A stretch of 64,000 nucleotides of DNA, from contig JAEWVM010000009.1 of NCBI GenBank assembly GCA_023396615.1, positions 1 to 64,000 on the forward strand, in the 5' to 3' direction. Below the pieces are notes generated by a model, which searched no databases, was not told where the DNA came from, and was given only the letters and a program-made list of their open reading frames with translations. Shown one piece after another: positions 43,032-53,743 of this stretch (position 1 is the stretch's first letter; each line of letters opens with the position of its first letter). The position numbers were made by a program, and so were the translations under genes. The stretch comes from Spirochaetota bacterium (lineage in GTDB: Bacteria; Spirochaetota; UBA4802; JAFGJZ01).

Positions 43032-45617
43032 ATGAGAATGGATAAACTTACTATTAAAGCCCAGGAAATTATCGCAGATGCCCAGGAAACCGCTACAAAA
43101 AATAATAATCACGAAATTCAGCCGATTCATCTTCTTTCGGCGGCAGTGAACCAGAAAGGCGGCATCTTTCAGTCACTTTCTCAAATTATTGGAGCTTCAA
43201 CTCAGCTGGTATCAGAAGAAGCCGATAAATACATTTCAAAATTACCGAAACAAATCGGAGCCGGTCCCGGCGGCGGACAGATGTCGCAGAAAATGAATGA
43301 AGTTTTAAGCAGTGCATGGGACGAGGCACAGAAACTTAAAGATGAATATCTCAGCAGTGAGCACATCATAATAGGTCTTTCCGCAGTAAAGGATACTCCG
43401 GCACATTCAATACTTTCATCGCACGGATTTACAAAAGAAAACATACTGCGCGCACTTTCGGAAATCAGAGGCTCAAAACGCGTAACAGACGAGAACGCTG
43501 AAGACCGCTACAAATCACTTGAAAAATATGCAAAAGATCTCACAAAACTTGTTCAGACGGGAAAACTTGATCCGGTAATAGGACGCGACGAAGAAATCAG
43601 GCGGGTGATGCAGGTATTAACACGCCGGACAAAAAACAATCCGGTTCTAATCGGAGAACCCGGAGTCGGCAAGACCGCCATTGTCGAGGGTCTTGCTCAA
43701 AGAATCGTTGCGGGTGACGTACCGGAAAACCTGAAGGGCAAACGTCTCATGTCGCTTGACATGGGGGCTTTGATTGCCGGCGCAAAATTCCGCGGTGAAT
43801 TTGAAGAAAGACTTAAAGCTGTAATTGACGAAGTTGAAGAAAGCGAAAATACCGTAATTCTTTTTATCGATGAAATGCACACCCTCATAGGAGCAGGAGC
43901 CGCAGAAGGTTCAGTTGATGCTTCAAACATGCTGAAACCCGCTCTCGCAAGAGGCGAACTGCGCTGTATCGGAGCTACAACGTTAAACGAATATCAGAAG
44001 TATATTGAAAAAGATAAAGCTCTTGAACGCCGTTTTCAGCCTGTATACGCTTCTGAACCGTCGGTTGACGACACCATCGCCATTCTCAGAGGCTTAAAAG
44101 AAAAATATGAAGTACATCACGGAGTAAGAATTGCAGATTCGGCAGTTGTTGCCGCCGCAATTTTATCAGACAGATATATTACAAACAGATTCCTTCCTGA
44201 CAAGGCGGTTGATCTTATTGATGAAGCGGCATCATTAATAAAGATGGAAATTGATTCCATGCCGCTTGAAATTGATGAAATAGAACGCAAAATCCGTCAG
44301 CTTACAATTGAAAAAGAAGCTGTAAAAAAAGAGACCGATAAAGCAAGCAAGGCTCATCTTGATAAAATCAATGAAGAACTTGCTAATCTAAATGAAAAGA
44401 AAAACATCCTTGCATCCCACTGGCGCAAGGAAAAGGAAATCATTTCTTCAATCAGAAGAGCAAAAAGCGATATCGAGTCACTCAGACTTGAAGAACAGAA
44501 ACTTGAAAGGGAAGGCAATCTCAATAAAGTAGCCGAAATACGTTACGGAAAGATTGTCGAACTTGAGAAGTTTCTCACTCTTCAGCAGTACGCCCTCGCC
44601 GATGTTCAGAAAGAACAAAAGCTTTTAAAAGAAGAAGTAACAGAAGAAGAAATCGCATCCATTGTTTCACGATGGACAGGGATTCCTGTCAATAAAATGC
44701 TTGAAGGCGACAAAGAAAAGCTTATCAAAATGGAAAAAATTCTTGAGCATCGCGTCGTCGGTCAACACGCCGCTATCAGCGCGTTATCTGACGCAGTACG
44801 CAGATCACGTTCGGGTCTACAGGATCCAAGCAAGCCGATTGGTTCATTTATCTTTCTCGGTCCAACAGGTGTCGGTAAAACAGAAACAGCAAAGGCAATA
44901 GCTGAATTTCTTTTTAACGACGAAAAGGCCGTCGTAAGAATCGACATGAGTGAATATATGGAGAAGCATTCAGTCGCAAGACTTATAGGTGCGCCTCCGG
45001 GATACGTCGGATACGATGAAGGCGGACAGCTTACGGAAGCAATCAGAAGAAGACCTTACGCGGTTGTGCTTTTTGACGAAATAGAAAAAGCACATTCGGA
45101 TATATTTAACATATTTCTTCAGCTCCTCGACGAAGGACATTTAACGGATTCGAAAGGACGAAATGTTGATTTCAAAAACACACTGATAATCATGACTTCC
45201 AACATTGGAACCTCGTATATTTCGGACACTTCAATAAAAGAAGAAGAACGTTATGCCGGTGTCGAACAGGAACTCAAGATGAAATTCAAACCCGAGTTTC
45301 TGAACAGGGTGGATGAAACTATAATTTTCAATCCTCTGTCTAAAGACAACATCGGCGACATAGTAAAACTTCAGCTTTCGGAATTCGCCTCCAGAATTAA
45401 AAAGAGCCATGGAATAGAAATGGAAATAACTTCAAAAGCTCTCAAGTATCTATCTGAGAACGGATATGATCCTAATTTCGGAGCGAGACCTCTCAAGCGT
45501 CTTATTCAGAAAGAAATATTAAACAAACTTTCTGTTAGAATTCTTTCGGGCGAAATACTGCCTGAACATAAAATTAAAATTGACTTCACCGACGAAATTA
45601 CTATAAAGAGCCAATGA
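43032..45617 (+). CDS. clpB: ATP-dependent disaggregase ClpB
   Basis: 861 residues, the normal length. N domain with two Clp_N repeats, AAA1 with Walker A GEPGVGKT (about 207 to 214) and Walker [16 protein letters not shown], the long M-domain coiled coil (about 410 to 530), AAA2 with Walker A GPTGVGKT (about 607) and [11 protein letters not shown], and the C-terminal ClpB_D2 domain. There is no IGF/IGL ClpP-binding loop that I can see, and the M domain identifies ClpB. It rescues aggregated proteins with DnaK. AAAGGGGAT lies seven bases before the ATG; a second ATG is two codons in. Confidence 0.97.
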   Translation: MRMDKLTIKAQEIIADAQETATKNNNHEIQPIHLLSAAVNQKGGIFQSLSQIIGASTQLVSEEADKYISKLPKQIGAGPGGGQMSQKMNEVLSSAWDEAQKLKDEYLSSEHIIIGLSAVKDTPAHSILSSHGFTKENILRALSEIRGSKRVTDENAEDRYKSLEKYAKDLTKLVQTGKLDPVIGRDEEIRRVMQVLTRRTKNNPVLIGEPGVGKTAIVEGLAQRIVAGDVPENLKGKRLMSLDMGALIAGAKFRGEFEERLKAVIDEVEESENTVILFIDEMHTLIGAGAAEGSVDASNMLKPALARGELRCIGATTLNEYQKYIEKDKALERRFQPVYASEPSVDDTIAILRGLKEKYEVHHGVRIADSAVVAAAILSDRYITNRFLPDKAVDLIDEAASLIKMEIDSMPLEIDEIERKIRQLTIEKEAVKKETDKASKAHLDKINEELANLNEKKNILASHWRKEKEIISSIRRAKSDIESLRLEEQKLEREGNLNKVAEIRYGKIVELEKFLTLQQYALADVQKEQKLLKEEVTEEEIASIVSRWTGIPVNKMLEGDKEKLIKMEKILEHRVVGQHAAISALSDAVRRSRSGLQDPSKPIGSFIFLGPTGVGKTETAKAIAEFLFNDEKAVVRIDMSEYMEKHSVARLIGAPPGYVGYDEGGQLTEAIRRRPYAVVLFDEIEKAHSDIFNIFLQLLDEGHLTDSKGRNVDFKNTLIIMTSNIGTSYISDTSIKEEERYAGVEQELKMKFKPEFLNRVDETIIFNPLSKDNIGDIVKLQLSEFASRIKKSHGIEMEITSKALKYLSENGYDPNFGARPLKRLIQKEILNKLSVRILSGEILPEHKIKIDFTDEITIKSQ

Positions 45618-46222
45618 AGTCATGCAAACAATTAAGCTCCGCGGGATTATTTCTTATTTTTCTTCTGTCATTTTCAGGATGCTCCGAAGAAAAATTTACT
45701 CCCGCAGAGTTCGATCCAATAATCAACCTTAATGCTCCGGCTAAACAGAACCAAGGCTCATTTGTTTTCGACAATAAAGCATCGTTTAATTTGCCTCAGG
45801 GCATGGAACCCGTCACAGGCAAACTTCTCATTGAAGCTAAAAACGCCGTCAAAAAAAATGAAACAGAAAAATTTCAATCCGAAATCAGAAACGTATGGAT
45901 AGATAAAAAAGAAAATATCCTGATGGTTTTGTCCGTCCCGTCTTATTTTTACAGCAATGATGATTTTGCTATTTCGAGTGATATAATACAAAATTACAAA
46001 GATAATATCGCAGGCGCTAAAGTGCACCGCGATTTCAATTCTTCTACGTCTTTCAATATTCTTCAAATAGCTGTTGAAATCCGAAGCATAATCCTTTACA
46101 AATTCATTATATACTCACCTGAAGTAAAAATGGAACTTTCATTTATAATTCAAAAAGATAATTTTTTCAGGAACAGGTCGCATATCAGCGGTATAATAGA
46201 ATCCGTTCAGCTTCAAAGATAA
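45614..46222 (+). CDS. Lipoprotein of unknown function downstream of clpB
   Basis: 202 residues with lipobox LSFSGC (Cys about residue 23). The mature protein has alternating strands and helices ([48 protein letters not shown]), in size and pattern like small lipid- or stress-related envelope proteins, but no family is recognised. The ATG overlaps the clpB stop by four bases, so it is co-transcribed with the disaggregase. The 3' end overlaps radC by ten bases in tail-to-tail orientation. Confidence 0.75.
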   Translation: MKSCKQLSSAGLFLIFLLSFSGCSEEKFTPAEFDPIINLNAPAKQNQGSFVFDNKASFNLPQGMEPVTGKLLIEAKNAVKKNETEKFQSEIRNVWIDKKENILMVLSVPSYFYSNDDFAISSDIIQNYKDNIAGAKVHRDFNSSTSFNILQIAVEIRSIILYKFIIYSPEVKMELSFIIQKDNFFRNRSHISGIIESVQLQR

Positions 46223-46878
46223 CCCTCTTCTTTCATGCTTAAAAATGAATCTTCACAAACAATTAGATGATCAAGAAGAGGTATGCCGACAATTTCACCG
46301 GCATTTGCAAGACGCTTCGTCGCGCGGAGATCCTCTTCTGATGGTTTCAATGAACCTGATGGATGGTTGTGAGCAACGATAATCGAACTTGCCGATTCTT
46401 TTATCGCTTCTCTGAATATTTCTCTCGGATGAATTATCGTCTGTGTAACCGTCCCGCGCGATATGGATGAAAATTTTAAAACCTGGTTTCTGTTATTTAA
46501 ATTGATTACCATAAATTCTTCCTGAGGCAGACACGCCGAGTGCGGCAGCAGATACTTCCACACCTTGTACGGAGTATCTATTATTTCACCGATATTTTTT
46601 CCGTTTGTTATGCGTCTGCCCATTTCAAGAGCGCACTGAATTCTTACGGCTTTTGCAAGACCGACGCCTTTCAGCATTGCGAGCTCACGAAGACCGGATT
46701 TCCGGATTCCATGAAGCCCCCTGCACTTGTTATAAACATCAGCCGCGAGATTTATTACATTTTTGCCGCTTGTACCGGTATTTAAAATTACCGCTATCAA
46801 TTCAATATCAGACAGGGTTTTTACTTCACAGCCGTTAAAACATTTCTGCATAGGCAAATGAATATTTGATTGATCCAT
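46213..46878 (-). CDS. radC: RadC family JAB/MPN domain protein
   Basis: 221 residues. An N-terminal helix-hairpin-helix part (LAMLKGVGLAKAVRIQCALEMG) and a C-terminal JAMM metal motif VAHNHPSGSLKPSEED (HxH-x7-S-x2-D) with the catalytic Glu in EEFMVINLNN. Despite the name its repair role is doubtful and the molecular activity unknown. AAGGAG with five bases spacing supports the ATG at 46878. Divergent from coaX, convergent with the lipoprotein gene. Confidence 0.94.
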   Translation of the reverse strand: MDQSNIHLPMQKCFNGCEVKTLSDIELIAVILNTGTSGKNVINLAADVYNKCRGLHGIRKSGLRELAMLKGVGLAKAVRIQCALEMGRRITNGKNIGEIIDTPYKVWKYLLPHSACLPQEEFMVINLNNRNQVLKFSSISRGTVTQTIIHPREIFREAIKESASSIIVAHNHPSGSLKPSEEDLRATKRLANAGEIVGIPLLDHLIVCEDSFLSMKEEGYL

Positions 46879-46895
46879 ACCAGCTCCTTTTTATT

Positions 46896-46924
46896 TTGAC
46901 AAATCTACTACCTTATACGAAAAT
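46896..46924 (+). promoter_or_regulatory. Putative promoter of coaX
   Basis: A perfect TTGACA (46896-46901), a 17-base spacer and GAAAAT (46919-46924, four of six matches). Transcription would start only a few bases before the coaX ATG at 46935, which has no Shine-Dalgarno, so a leaderless or nearly leaderless message is possible. Confidence 0.5.
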
Positions 46925-46934
46925 AATTGCTGTT

Positions 46935-47672
46935 ATGGACAAAATAAATGAAATAATTTGCCTAGATATAGGAAATACCAACACAAAATGCGCCGTTTTC
47001 ACCGAGTACGGCGAAGAAAGTCTTTTTCTGTCATCGGAAAACAGCGCTTTATCCCAGCTGCTTGAAAATCTGCCTAAAATTAAGTTTCTGGCTTATTCCT
47101 GTGTTAATCCTTTATTTGAAGAAAGTGTAATTTCATTCTGCGAGAATAACAAAATAACCATGCTTAAAATAAGCGACATGCTTCATCTTGGATTTACAAA
47201 CATGTATAATTCAACAGCCGGAGCAGACAGACTTGCAAACGCGGCAGCAGCTTCGGCAATTTTTCCGGATGATAATGTTATAGTTGTAGATGCCGGCAGT
47301 GCAATAAATATTGAAGTCATAGAATCATCCATCTTCAGAGGCGGAGTGATTCTCCCCGGCATATGCACGGCATTTGCCGCTCTCACGGAAAAAACTGCAA
47401 TGCTGAAAAAACTCAAATATTCCAAACCTTCATCTATAATCGGGAAAAACAGCTCTGAAAATATATCATCCGGAATATTCTACGGTACAATCGGTGCTTT
47501 AAAATACATTCTTGACGAAATAAGCCGTGAAAGCGGAAAAACATACAAGGTTGTTCTAACAGGCGGAGACGCTGAACTTATAAGCGGATCAATCGATTCT
47601 GATCTGACAGATAGATTGTTCACACTCAGAGGTATTAAATTCCTTGCTGATCAAAATCTAATTAGTATTTAA
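46935..47672 (+). CDS. coaX: Type III pantothenate kinase
   Basis: 245 residues, an ASKHA-fold kinase for the first step of coenzyme A synthesis. It has the phosphate motif CLDIGNTNTK (about 9 to 18), the pantothenate-binding GADRLANAAAA, the catalytic-region VDAGSAINIEVI (most members have DxGTAxT, here GSAIN) and GGVILPGI. Monovalent-cation dependent and feedback-insensitive in other species. I start at the ATG at 46935; the frame is open upstream to 46866, but that would overlap radC's start. Eleven bases downstream lies the TM2 gene. Confidence 0.93.
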   Translation: MDKINEIICLDIGNTNTKCAVFTEYGEESLFLSSENSALSQLLENLPKIKFLAYSCVNPLFEESVISFCENNKITMLKISDMLHLGFTNMYNSTAGADRLANAAAASAIFPDDNVIVVDAGSAINIEVIESSIFRGGVILPGICTAFAALTEKTAMLKKLKYSKPSSIIGKNSSENISSGIFYGTIGALKYILDEISRESGKTYKVVLTGGDAELISGSIDSDLTDRLFTLRGIKFLADQNLISI

Positions 47673-47682
47673 AGAGGTCAAT

Positions 47683-48066
47683 ATGTTCTGTAGAGAATGC
47701 GGAAAACAAATTTCAAATAATGCTTCGATTTGTCCCGGATGCGGAGTAAGTGCCGGCAATGGATCAAATTTCTGTCCAGGTTGCGCTTCCGAACTGGAAG
47801 CCGGTTCAGAATTCTGTCGAAAATGCGGAACAAAACTGCTTAAAGCAACAAGATCAAAACTTGCAGCCGGTCTCCTAGGCATCTTTTTAGGAAGCTGGGG
47901 GATTCACAGATTCTATCTCGGTTACATAAACATCGGGGTAATCCAGATAGTCGTAACATTCATCACTTGCGGAGTCGGCGGGTTATGGGGCTTCATCGAA
48001 GGAATACTTATTCTTTGCGGAAACACTATTACAACCGATTCAGAAGGCAATCCGCTTAGCGAATGA
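47683..48066 (+). CDS. Zinc-ribbon TM2-domain membrane protein
   Basis: 127 residues. Two zinc ribbons in tandem (FCRECG with CPGCG, then FCPGCA with FCRKCG; all eight Cys are present) are followed by a TM2 domain: two transmembrane helices joined by GSWGIHRFYLGY, with the conserved Gly/Asp-type turn. Such proteins are common membrane proteins of unknown function. AGAGGT precedes the ATG. Co-transcribed with coaX and followed by a hairpin. Confidence 0.88.
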   Translation: MFCRECGKQISNNASICPGCGVSAGNGSNFCPGCASELEAGSEFCRKCGTKLLKATRSKLAAGLLGIFLGSWGIHRFYLGYINIGVIQIVVTFITCGVGGLWGFIEGILILCGNTITTDSEGNPLSE

Positions 48067-48086
48067 AAGACTGCAAATGCAGTCTT
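48067..48086. terminator. Hairpin between convergent TM2 and AsmA genes
   Basis: AAGACTGC, an AAAT loop and GCAGTCTT form a perfect 8-bp stem. It has no T run on the plus strand, so it may act as a weak or Rho-assisted terminator, or as an end-protecting stem, for the TM2 gene and for the convergent AsmA gene. Confidence 0.55.
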
Positions 48087-48102
48087 CATTCACTAAATAG
48101 AC

Positions 48103-49635
48103 TTACCTGTTAATTAGTCCTTTTACTTTGCTGCCGGCTTTACTTTTTGCCTTATCAGTCTGTTTTGCGGCTTCCTTTTTTGCTTTATCCTTCGCCTTAT
48201 CTTTAGCGGCATCGATTACTTCTCCGCCCGCTTCTTTTACGGCATCCTTGATAACATCATCAATTGAAGAGAGTTTCGGTGAAACGAGATCTGCATTAGG
48301 TTTAGCAACATTTCCTTTGATTTTTTCTTTCAGGAATATTTCACCCTTATCATTCAATAGAGGCTTCAAAGCTATGTCTGCAATTTTAGCAGGTGTAACA
48401 AATTTAGCGGCTTTACCCTTAATTGCTTTTGAAGCGAGAGATTCAATGCGTTTCTTAACAGTTTCAGCATGCTTCTTTGCAATGGAAAGATCGGCATCAA
48501 TATCAACAACTGAACTTGCTATATTCATGCTTCCTTTAAACAAAAGAGTATAATCATCATTTGCAATCTTGCCGTCTTTGAAAGAAACAACGTTATTCTT
48601 ATAATGAGCCGAAACGAATCCGTTTTTCCAGTTAATTTCTTTTTTAAGAAAATCAAATTTTCCGGAATACTTCGAAAGCTGTTCGACATTAATCATTTCA
48701 TTGAAAATCTGAAGCCCTGTAATAGTTCCATAAGGCGATCCGACACGGAGAGTGATTTCAGGATTCAAAATGCGGGTTGACTTGTCGAAAGGAACAGCAT
48801 TACCTGTAACTTCAAAGCCGATGTCAAACGACTCAACGCTTCCTGATTTAGGTCTGCTCACAGTTTTAATTCCGCCGGAAACAACAAATACGGCATTGTC
48901 TTTATTCATAAGATCTGAAGGATCAATTACTATATCATGAACCTTCGCAGTAACTTTATAAAGCATAAGACTCTGACCGCTTGCCTGATCGTAAAAACTT
49001 ATTTGCGCATCCTGAAGCCCTATTGAACCGATATTTACAGCAACCGGAATATCATCCGCTTTCACCGGAGCAGAATCCTTTGGTTTGTCTTCAGGAGAAA
49101 CTTCTTTTTCTTTTTGTGATTTATCTTTTTTTGCCGGAACAAGAAGATCAGAAAAGTTAAACATTCCGTTTTTGTATCTGATTATGTTTATTTTAGCTGA
49201 ATAAAGCATTACCTCGTTTAAAACAAACTGCTTTTTAAGAAGCGGAGGAATAGAGAGCTTAAACTTGAATGAACCAAGCGCCGCGAAAACATCATTTTCC
49301 CCAATAGGTTTCCCTTTTAATGACTTCAACTGCTCTTCTGTTTTAAAATTTGAAACCTTAACATCTTTGACTTCAATGCCGCTTACCGCAGAAAAAATAC
49401 TGCTGTCAAATGAAGCAACACGAACCTGACGGTGTAGAACATTTTCAAGCTGTGATTCGACAAAATCTTTATCAACGATAATATAAACCGCAATTAGGAT
49501 TCCGGCAAATAACAGAATAAAAGAACCGAAGATTACCGCTAATACTTTTAAAAGCTTTGATGAACTTTTTGACTTTTTAGCAGAAATAATTTTTTTTGGT
49601 GAACTTTTTTTAACTGGTTTAACTTGCTTTTTCAT
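48103..49635 (-). CDS. AsmA-like envelope protein
   Basis: 510 residues. A very basic N-terminus (Lys-rich, about 35 residues) precedes one transmembrane helix (VLAVIFGSFILLFAGILIAVYII), then a long beta-rich periplasmic domain starting like AsmA/YhdP proteins (VESQLENVLHRQVRVASFDSSIF, GIEVKDVKVSNF) and a KDK/KAK-rich C-terminal helix of about 45 residues. AsmA-like proteins bridge the envelope and are tied to lipid transport or outer-membrane assembly. The acidic linker about residues 160 to 180 is low complexity. GGGGTG precedes the ATG. Confidence 0.82.
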   Translation of the reverse strand: MKKQVKPVKKSSPKKIISAKKSKSSSKLLKVLAVIFGSFILLFAGILIAVYIIVDKDFVESQLENVLHRQVRVASFDSSIFSAVSGIEVKDVKVSNFKTEEQLKSLKGKPIGENDVFAALGSFKFKLSIPPLLKKQFVLNEVMLYSAKINIIRYKNGMFNFSDLLVPAKKDKSQKEKEVSPEDKPKDSAPVKADDIPVAVNIGSIGLQDAQISFYDQASGQSLMLYKVTAKVHDIVIDPSDLMNKDNAVFVVSGGIKTVSRPKSGSVESFDIGFEVTGNAVPFDKSTRILNPEITLRVGSPYGTITGLQIFNEMINVEQLSKYSGKFDFLKKEINWKNGFVSAHYKNNVVSFKDGKIANDDYTLLFKGSMNIASSVVDIDADLSIAKKHAETVKKRIESLASKAIKGKAAKFVTPAKIADIALKPLLNDKGEIFLKEKIKGNVAKPNADLVSPKLSSIDDVIKDAVKEAGGEVIDAAKDKAKDKAKKEAAKQTDKAKSKAGSKVKGLINR

Positions 49636-49686
49636 AACACCCCTTTTTCCGTATTAAATAAAATAAAAGCAATAAGGTCAAGCGAA

Positions 49687-52077
49687 TTATAGAGAAGGAT
49701 CTTCCGGCCAGTTATGTTTCGGATAACGGCCTTTCATTTCTTTGCGGACTTCGATATAGCTGTTTTTCCAGAAATTTTTGATGTCGCTTGTAACCTGAAC
49801 CGGTCTTCCGGCAGGGCTCAAAAGATTCATTACAAGCGGTTCGCCGCAGACAAGCGGATTTTCCTTCACACCGAACAGTTCCTGAATACGTAAAGATACG
49901 GATGCTTTTTCCGAAGAATAATCTATTCTTTTACGTTTGCCCTCTTTGAGCGATATGAACTCGGGAGCATATTTATCAAGCCGCTTTATAAGTTCATAAC
50001 CGACATGAGCCGACAGAGCGGAATAAATATTATCCTGCGGAAAGACTGAATTTGATTTGAAATCCGCATAATCAGCAAGCCAATCACAAACATTAGTTTT
50101 AAGTTTTGCCGAACTGAAATCAGAATATTCATCTACTCTACGAGAAACATAATCAAGTCTTTCAATAAGCTGTCTGCAGTCATCCCCCAAAGATAATGAA
50201 TCCAATCCATCTTTTTTCAGTTTCTTGATTGCTTCTGTCTTCAGAACTGAATAATCAACATCACTCAAAGCGCAAGGATGTTCCTCAACGGGCATCATGC
50301 CTATCATTTTTTTGCGGAACGCCGAACACTGCCAATTGTTCCATCTGATTTCATATTTCAAAGGAGCAGTACGGATAATAGTGTCAATAAGCTCTTTTTT
50401 TATTTCGGTATAAAGCAAAATGTGATTTCCGGCAGAAGTTTCCGTAAGCGGCGCAACGATATACTGCGGTCCGGATGAATATAAAACCGCCTGTTTTCCG
50501 AGAGAAAGCATGTAGTGAGTATTTTTATCGGTTCGGATTTTTCGTCCGATTCTATCCGGATAGGCGGAAATCAAAAGTTTTGAAGAAAAAGAAGCATCGA
50601 CTTTCGATAATTCGCCTTTGATTCCCATTCTCTCACAAAGCTTTTCGAATTCAGAAACAATTCTTGAATATTTATTCTTATTATTAATTACATCTTCTAT
50701 TAAATAATCAATATCAGCTGTAATATTTCCGTAAGAGCGAAAATCATCGGACAATAATACCGCAAGAAGTACAGCAGTCTGTTTTTCCGGCTCATCAGAT
50801 TTAACTATCATGGATGCCAACCGGGGATGAACAGGCAATGACACAGCGAACTTTCCGGTTTCAGTTATGACATCATCATCGCTGATAAATCCAAGACCGC
50901 GTAGAAGATTAACAGCCTCGGATAGAGCTGATGCCGGAGGTTTTTCCGGAAAATTTAAACTCATATCGGCAAGAGAACCCCACAACGCATTTTCAAGAGC
51001 AAAGGTTGAAAGATCAGAAGATAATATCTCCGAAAGATCATGCGGCATTTTGTAGTTTTTTTCATTCCAGTACCTGTAAGCAATGCCCGGAGCTACACGT
51101 CCGGCTCTTCCGGATCTCTGCGCCGATGATGATGCTGAACTCTCAAGAGTAATCCGATGATTCATCCCGCTTTGCGGATTATATCTAAGCTTGCGCACTA
51201 ATCCGGAATCAACAACCGCTCTCACTGAATTTATTGTTATGCTTGTCTCCGCGACATTCGTTGAAAGAATAACAGCCTGTTTCTCTTTCAGCGTCCGTTT
51301 TACCACTGAGGATTGTTCTGCAGGAGACATACTTCCATGAAGAAGAAATATTTCTCCATTATAACTTCCGCTTCTGAGTCTCTCTTCTGTGCGTTTCATT
51401 TCTTTCAATCCCGGAAGAAAAACAAGCACATCCCCTTCTCCGTCAAGATCACGGAGAGCTGACGAGATCAATCTGCAAATTCCGTCTTCAAGATATTCAT
51501 TCTTTTGAGGCGGCATATATTTTAATGAAACCGGAAAACTTCTTCCTTCAACATTAACTGAAGGCCAGTCTGACAAATATCCGTTAAATGAATCCGCGGA
51601 AAGCGTCGCTGACATAAGAAGAATTTTCAGATCATTTCTTATCAGCGTTTTCGCGTCTATAAGAAATGCAAGCGACAAGTCGGAACTTATACTCCGCTCA
51701 TGAAATTCATCTAGAATCACAGCATCAATTCCGCCGAGAGAAGGATCTGACTGAATCATGCGGAGAAAAACCCCGTCCGTAACAACTTCGATTTTTTCTC
51801 CGCGGATTTTGTCAAAGCGCGTTATGAGTCCGACTCTGCCGCCGGGTTTCTCGCCGATCAATGAAGCAATTCTCTCGGCACAGCTTCTTGCTGCAAGCCG
51901 CCTCGGCTGGGTTACAATAATTTTACCCGGTATTTTTTCAGAAACGGCAAGAGGAACGAGGCTCGTTTTCCCGGCTCCTGCAGAAGCCTGAAGAATAAGA
52001 TTTGACTCTTCCAGAAGACGGGAACATATCTCATCCAGTCGCGGAAAAACGGGAAGATTTCTGACTTCATCATTCAT
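49687..52077 (-). CDS. hrpB: ATP-dependent helicase HrpB
   Basis: 796 residues. DEAH-box helicase core with motif I ASAGAGKTS, motif II LDEFHERS (DEFH variant typical of HrpB), SAT as MSATLSA, motif VI QRSGRAGR and the HrpB C-terminal domain (LLSPAGRPVQVTSD, KEMKGRYPKHNWPEDP). Its RNA substrate in bacteria is not known. It starts seven bases after purN in the same operon. Confidence 0.95.
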   Translation of the reverse strand: MNDEVRNLPVFPRLDEICSRLLEESNLILQASAGAGKTSLVPLAVSEKIPGKIIVTQPRRLAARSCAERIASLIGEKPGGRVGLITRFDKIRGEKIEVVTDGVFLRMIQSDPSLGGIDAVILDEFHERSISSDLSLAFLIDAKTLIRNDLKILLMSATLSADSFNGYLSDWPSVNVEGRSFPVSLKYMPPQKNEYLEDGICRLISSALRDLDGEGDVLVFLPGLKEMKRTEERLRSGSYNGEIFLLHGSMSPAEQSSVVKRTLKEKQAVILSTNVAETSITINSVRAVVDSGLVRKLRYNPQSGMNHRITLESSASSSAQRSGRAGRVAPGIAYRYWNEKNYKMPHDLSEILSSDLSTFALENALWGSLADMSLNFPEKPPASALSEAVNLLRGLGFISDDDVITETGKFAVSLPVHPRLASMIVKSDEPEKQTAVLLAVLLSDDFRSYGNITADIDYLIEDVINNKNKYSRIVSEFEKLCERMGIKGELSKVDASFSSKLLISAYPDRIGRKIRTDKNTHYMLSLGKQAVLYSSGPQYIVAPLTETSAGNHILLYTEIKKELIDTIIRTAPLKYEIRWNNWQCSAFRKKMIGMMPVEEHPCALSDVDYSVLKTEAIKKLKKDGLDSLSLGDDCRQLIERLDYVSRRVDEYSDFSSAKLKTNVCDWLADYADFKSNSVFPQDNIYSALSAHVGYELIKRLDKYAPEFISLKEGKRKRIDYSSEKASVSLRIQELFGVKENPLVCGEPLVMNLLSPAGRPVQVTSDIKNFWKNSYIEVRKEMKGRYPKHNWPEDPSL

Positions 52078-52084
52078 TTCTGAA

Positions 52085-52693
52085 TCAATTCTGCCTTATT
52101 GATATTTTCCTGTCATGAATGATAATTCTGTCTTCACAGAAATATTTTACGGCAAGCGGATATATTTGATGTTCTTCTTTTAAAATCTTTGCACTCAAAG
52201 ACTCTTCCGTATCATCGTCACTTACAGAAACTGCGCTTTGCAGAATTACCGGACCGGTATCGGTTCCTTCATCAACAAAATGTACGGTACATCCGGCTAT
52301 TTTAACACCGTAATCAAGAGCCTGTTTCTGAGCATGAAGCCCCGGAAAAGAAGGAAGCAGTGCCGGATGAATATTCATGATGCGGTTTCTGAATTCATTT
52401 ATCAGATAAGGAGAAATGATTCTCATATAGCCGGCCGCACAAATGAGATCGGTAGAATGCGAACGCAATATCGAACACATCCCGGCTTCATATTCTTCTT
52501 TTGAAGAATAGCTTTTCGGATTTACAAAAAAATACGGAATACCGAGAGAGCGCGCCGTTTCAAAAGCCTTTACTCCGTCGACATTGGAAATAAGAACACC
52601 GTTTTTAGCAGAAATATAACCTGACTCGATACTCTCGGCAATCGCTTTGAAGTTTGAACCGCGGCCTGATACAAGATAAGAAATTTTCTTCAT
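52085..52693 (-). CDS. purN: Phosphoribosylglycinamide formyltransferase
   Basis: 202 residues. Opens ISYLVSGRGSNFKAIAESI and has the active-site block CAAGYMRIISPYL, the catalytic NIHPALLPSFPG and later TDTGPVILQ. It transfers formyl from 10-formyl-tetrahydrofolate to GAR in purine synthesis. GTGAGGAT lies before the ATG, which overlaps the stop of the PP-loop gene by four bases. No other pur gene is in the window. Confidence 0.95.
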   Translation of the reverse strand: MKKISYLVSGRGSNFKAIAESIESGYISAKNGVLISNVDGVKAFETARSLGIPYFFVNPKSYSSKEEYEAGMCSILRSHSTDLICAAGYMRIISPYLINEFRNRIMNIHPALLPSFPGLHAQKQALDYGVKIAGCTVHFVDEGTDTGPVILQSAVSVSDDDTEESLSAKILKEEHQIYPLAVKYFCEDRIIIHDRKISIRQN

Positions 52694-53691
52694 GCGATCC
52701 TCACTGAATCAAGATAATTATCTTCAGCTGCTTTATCAGCTGTAACCGTAAATTCGGAATTATTTCCACGAACGGTAATTGTATTTGTTTTATCAGCATC
52801 CGGCTTTCCATGCCGGTAAAGAACAGTATACGCTGTTTCAAGATCGGCTTCAGAAGCATTACCGCGGATAAAACCTACAGGTCCTCTGAAATTAGAAATA
52901 AGATACATGTCGGATTCATGCGAATATTTATCAAGAATTTCCGTCTCTTCGGCATTGCGTGAGACGATAAGCTTACAGGATGTTGAAAGCCTGTAATGAC
53001 GGCCGACACTCAATAAATAAATGTCTATATCTCGGTAATCCGGATGCACCGAAAGAAGATCCTTAAGTCTCGCGGAATAAGTTATATCGGTAAAAAGACA
53101 TCCTCCGGCAGGAGAAGCATACTCTTCAATTCCGTATTCGCGCGCCAAAGAAAACTGCCGGTCTCTTCCGCGTCCGTTGATATCAAGAAGCTTTTCTCTG
53201 TCGATGAGACCGTCTCTTTCGGCTTTTATCGGATTCAGGAGTTTCGCCGAGAGAGGACGAAGAAGGTAATCCTTCAAAGATGATTCTTTTTCTATAAGGT
53301 TCATTTTATTGCGCTGTTGCGACATCGGTCTTTGACCGACAACTTCACCGGTAGCGACAAAATCATAACCGTTCTTTCTCATATATTCCGCTGCATAACG
53401 GAGAAAAAATATTTTGCAGTCAACGCACGGATTCATATTCTTTCCGTAACCGTATGAAGGATTTTTAAGCATTTCCATGTATTCCGAACCGGTACGGATA
53501 TGCTGAACCTGCAGACCTATTCTTTCGGCGTAAAGTGATGCTTTGGTTTCGTTTGGATCGGCATGCGGCGGAAAAAACGGAAGAAGAAAATGAAGACCGA
53601 TTAGCTCAATGTTTTGTTCAAGAAGAACCTTGGCGGCAAGAAGCGAATCAAGCCCGCCCGAATATAATAAAATGCCCTTTGCTTTTTTCAT
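52690..53691 (-). CDS. PP-loop tRNA-thiolation-type protein (ThiI/MnmA-like with DUF814-like tail)
   Basis: 333 residues. The ATP pyrophosphatase P-loop is LLYSGGLDSLLAA (about 8 to 20). NMNPCVDCKIFFL carries a CxxC, and ATGEVVGQRPMSQ and ASPAGGCLFTDITYSARLKDLL are blocks seen in a subfamily annotated as tRNA thiouridine synthase-like or ThiI/MnmA-like. The C-terminal RHYRLSTSCKLIVSRN to RGPVGFIRG resembles the NFACT-R (DUF814) RNA-binding domain. It probably adenylates and thiolates a tRNA base, but which one is not clear. No THUMP domain is present, unlike ThiI. Confidence 0.78.
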   Translation of the reverse strand: MKKAKGILLYSGGLDSLLAAKVLLEQNIELIGLHFLLPFFPPHADPNETKASLYAERIGLQVQHIRTGSEYMEMLKNPSYGYGKNMNPCVDCKIFFLRYAAEYMRKNGYDFVATGEVVGQRPMSQQRNKMNLIEKESSLKDYLLRPLSAKLLNPIKAERDGLIDREKLLDINGRGRDRQFSLAREYGIEEYASPAGGCLFTDITYSARLKDLLSVHPDYRDIDIYLLSVGRHYRLSTSCKLIVSRNAEETEILDKYSHESDMYLISNFRGPVGFIRGNASEADLETAYTVLYRHGKPDADKTNTITVRGNNSEFTVTADKAAEDNYLDSVRIA

Positions 53692-53743
53692 TACTCAAAG
53701 CTAAAAAATATGCCGAGAACGTCAATATTAATCCTTCGGCAGG

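Noticed and set aside
46866..46934. Longer start of coaX
   Set aside because: It overlaps the radC start region and adds residues absent from type III pantothenate kinases; the DxGNT motif fits a start at 46935.
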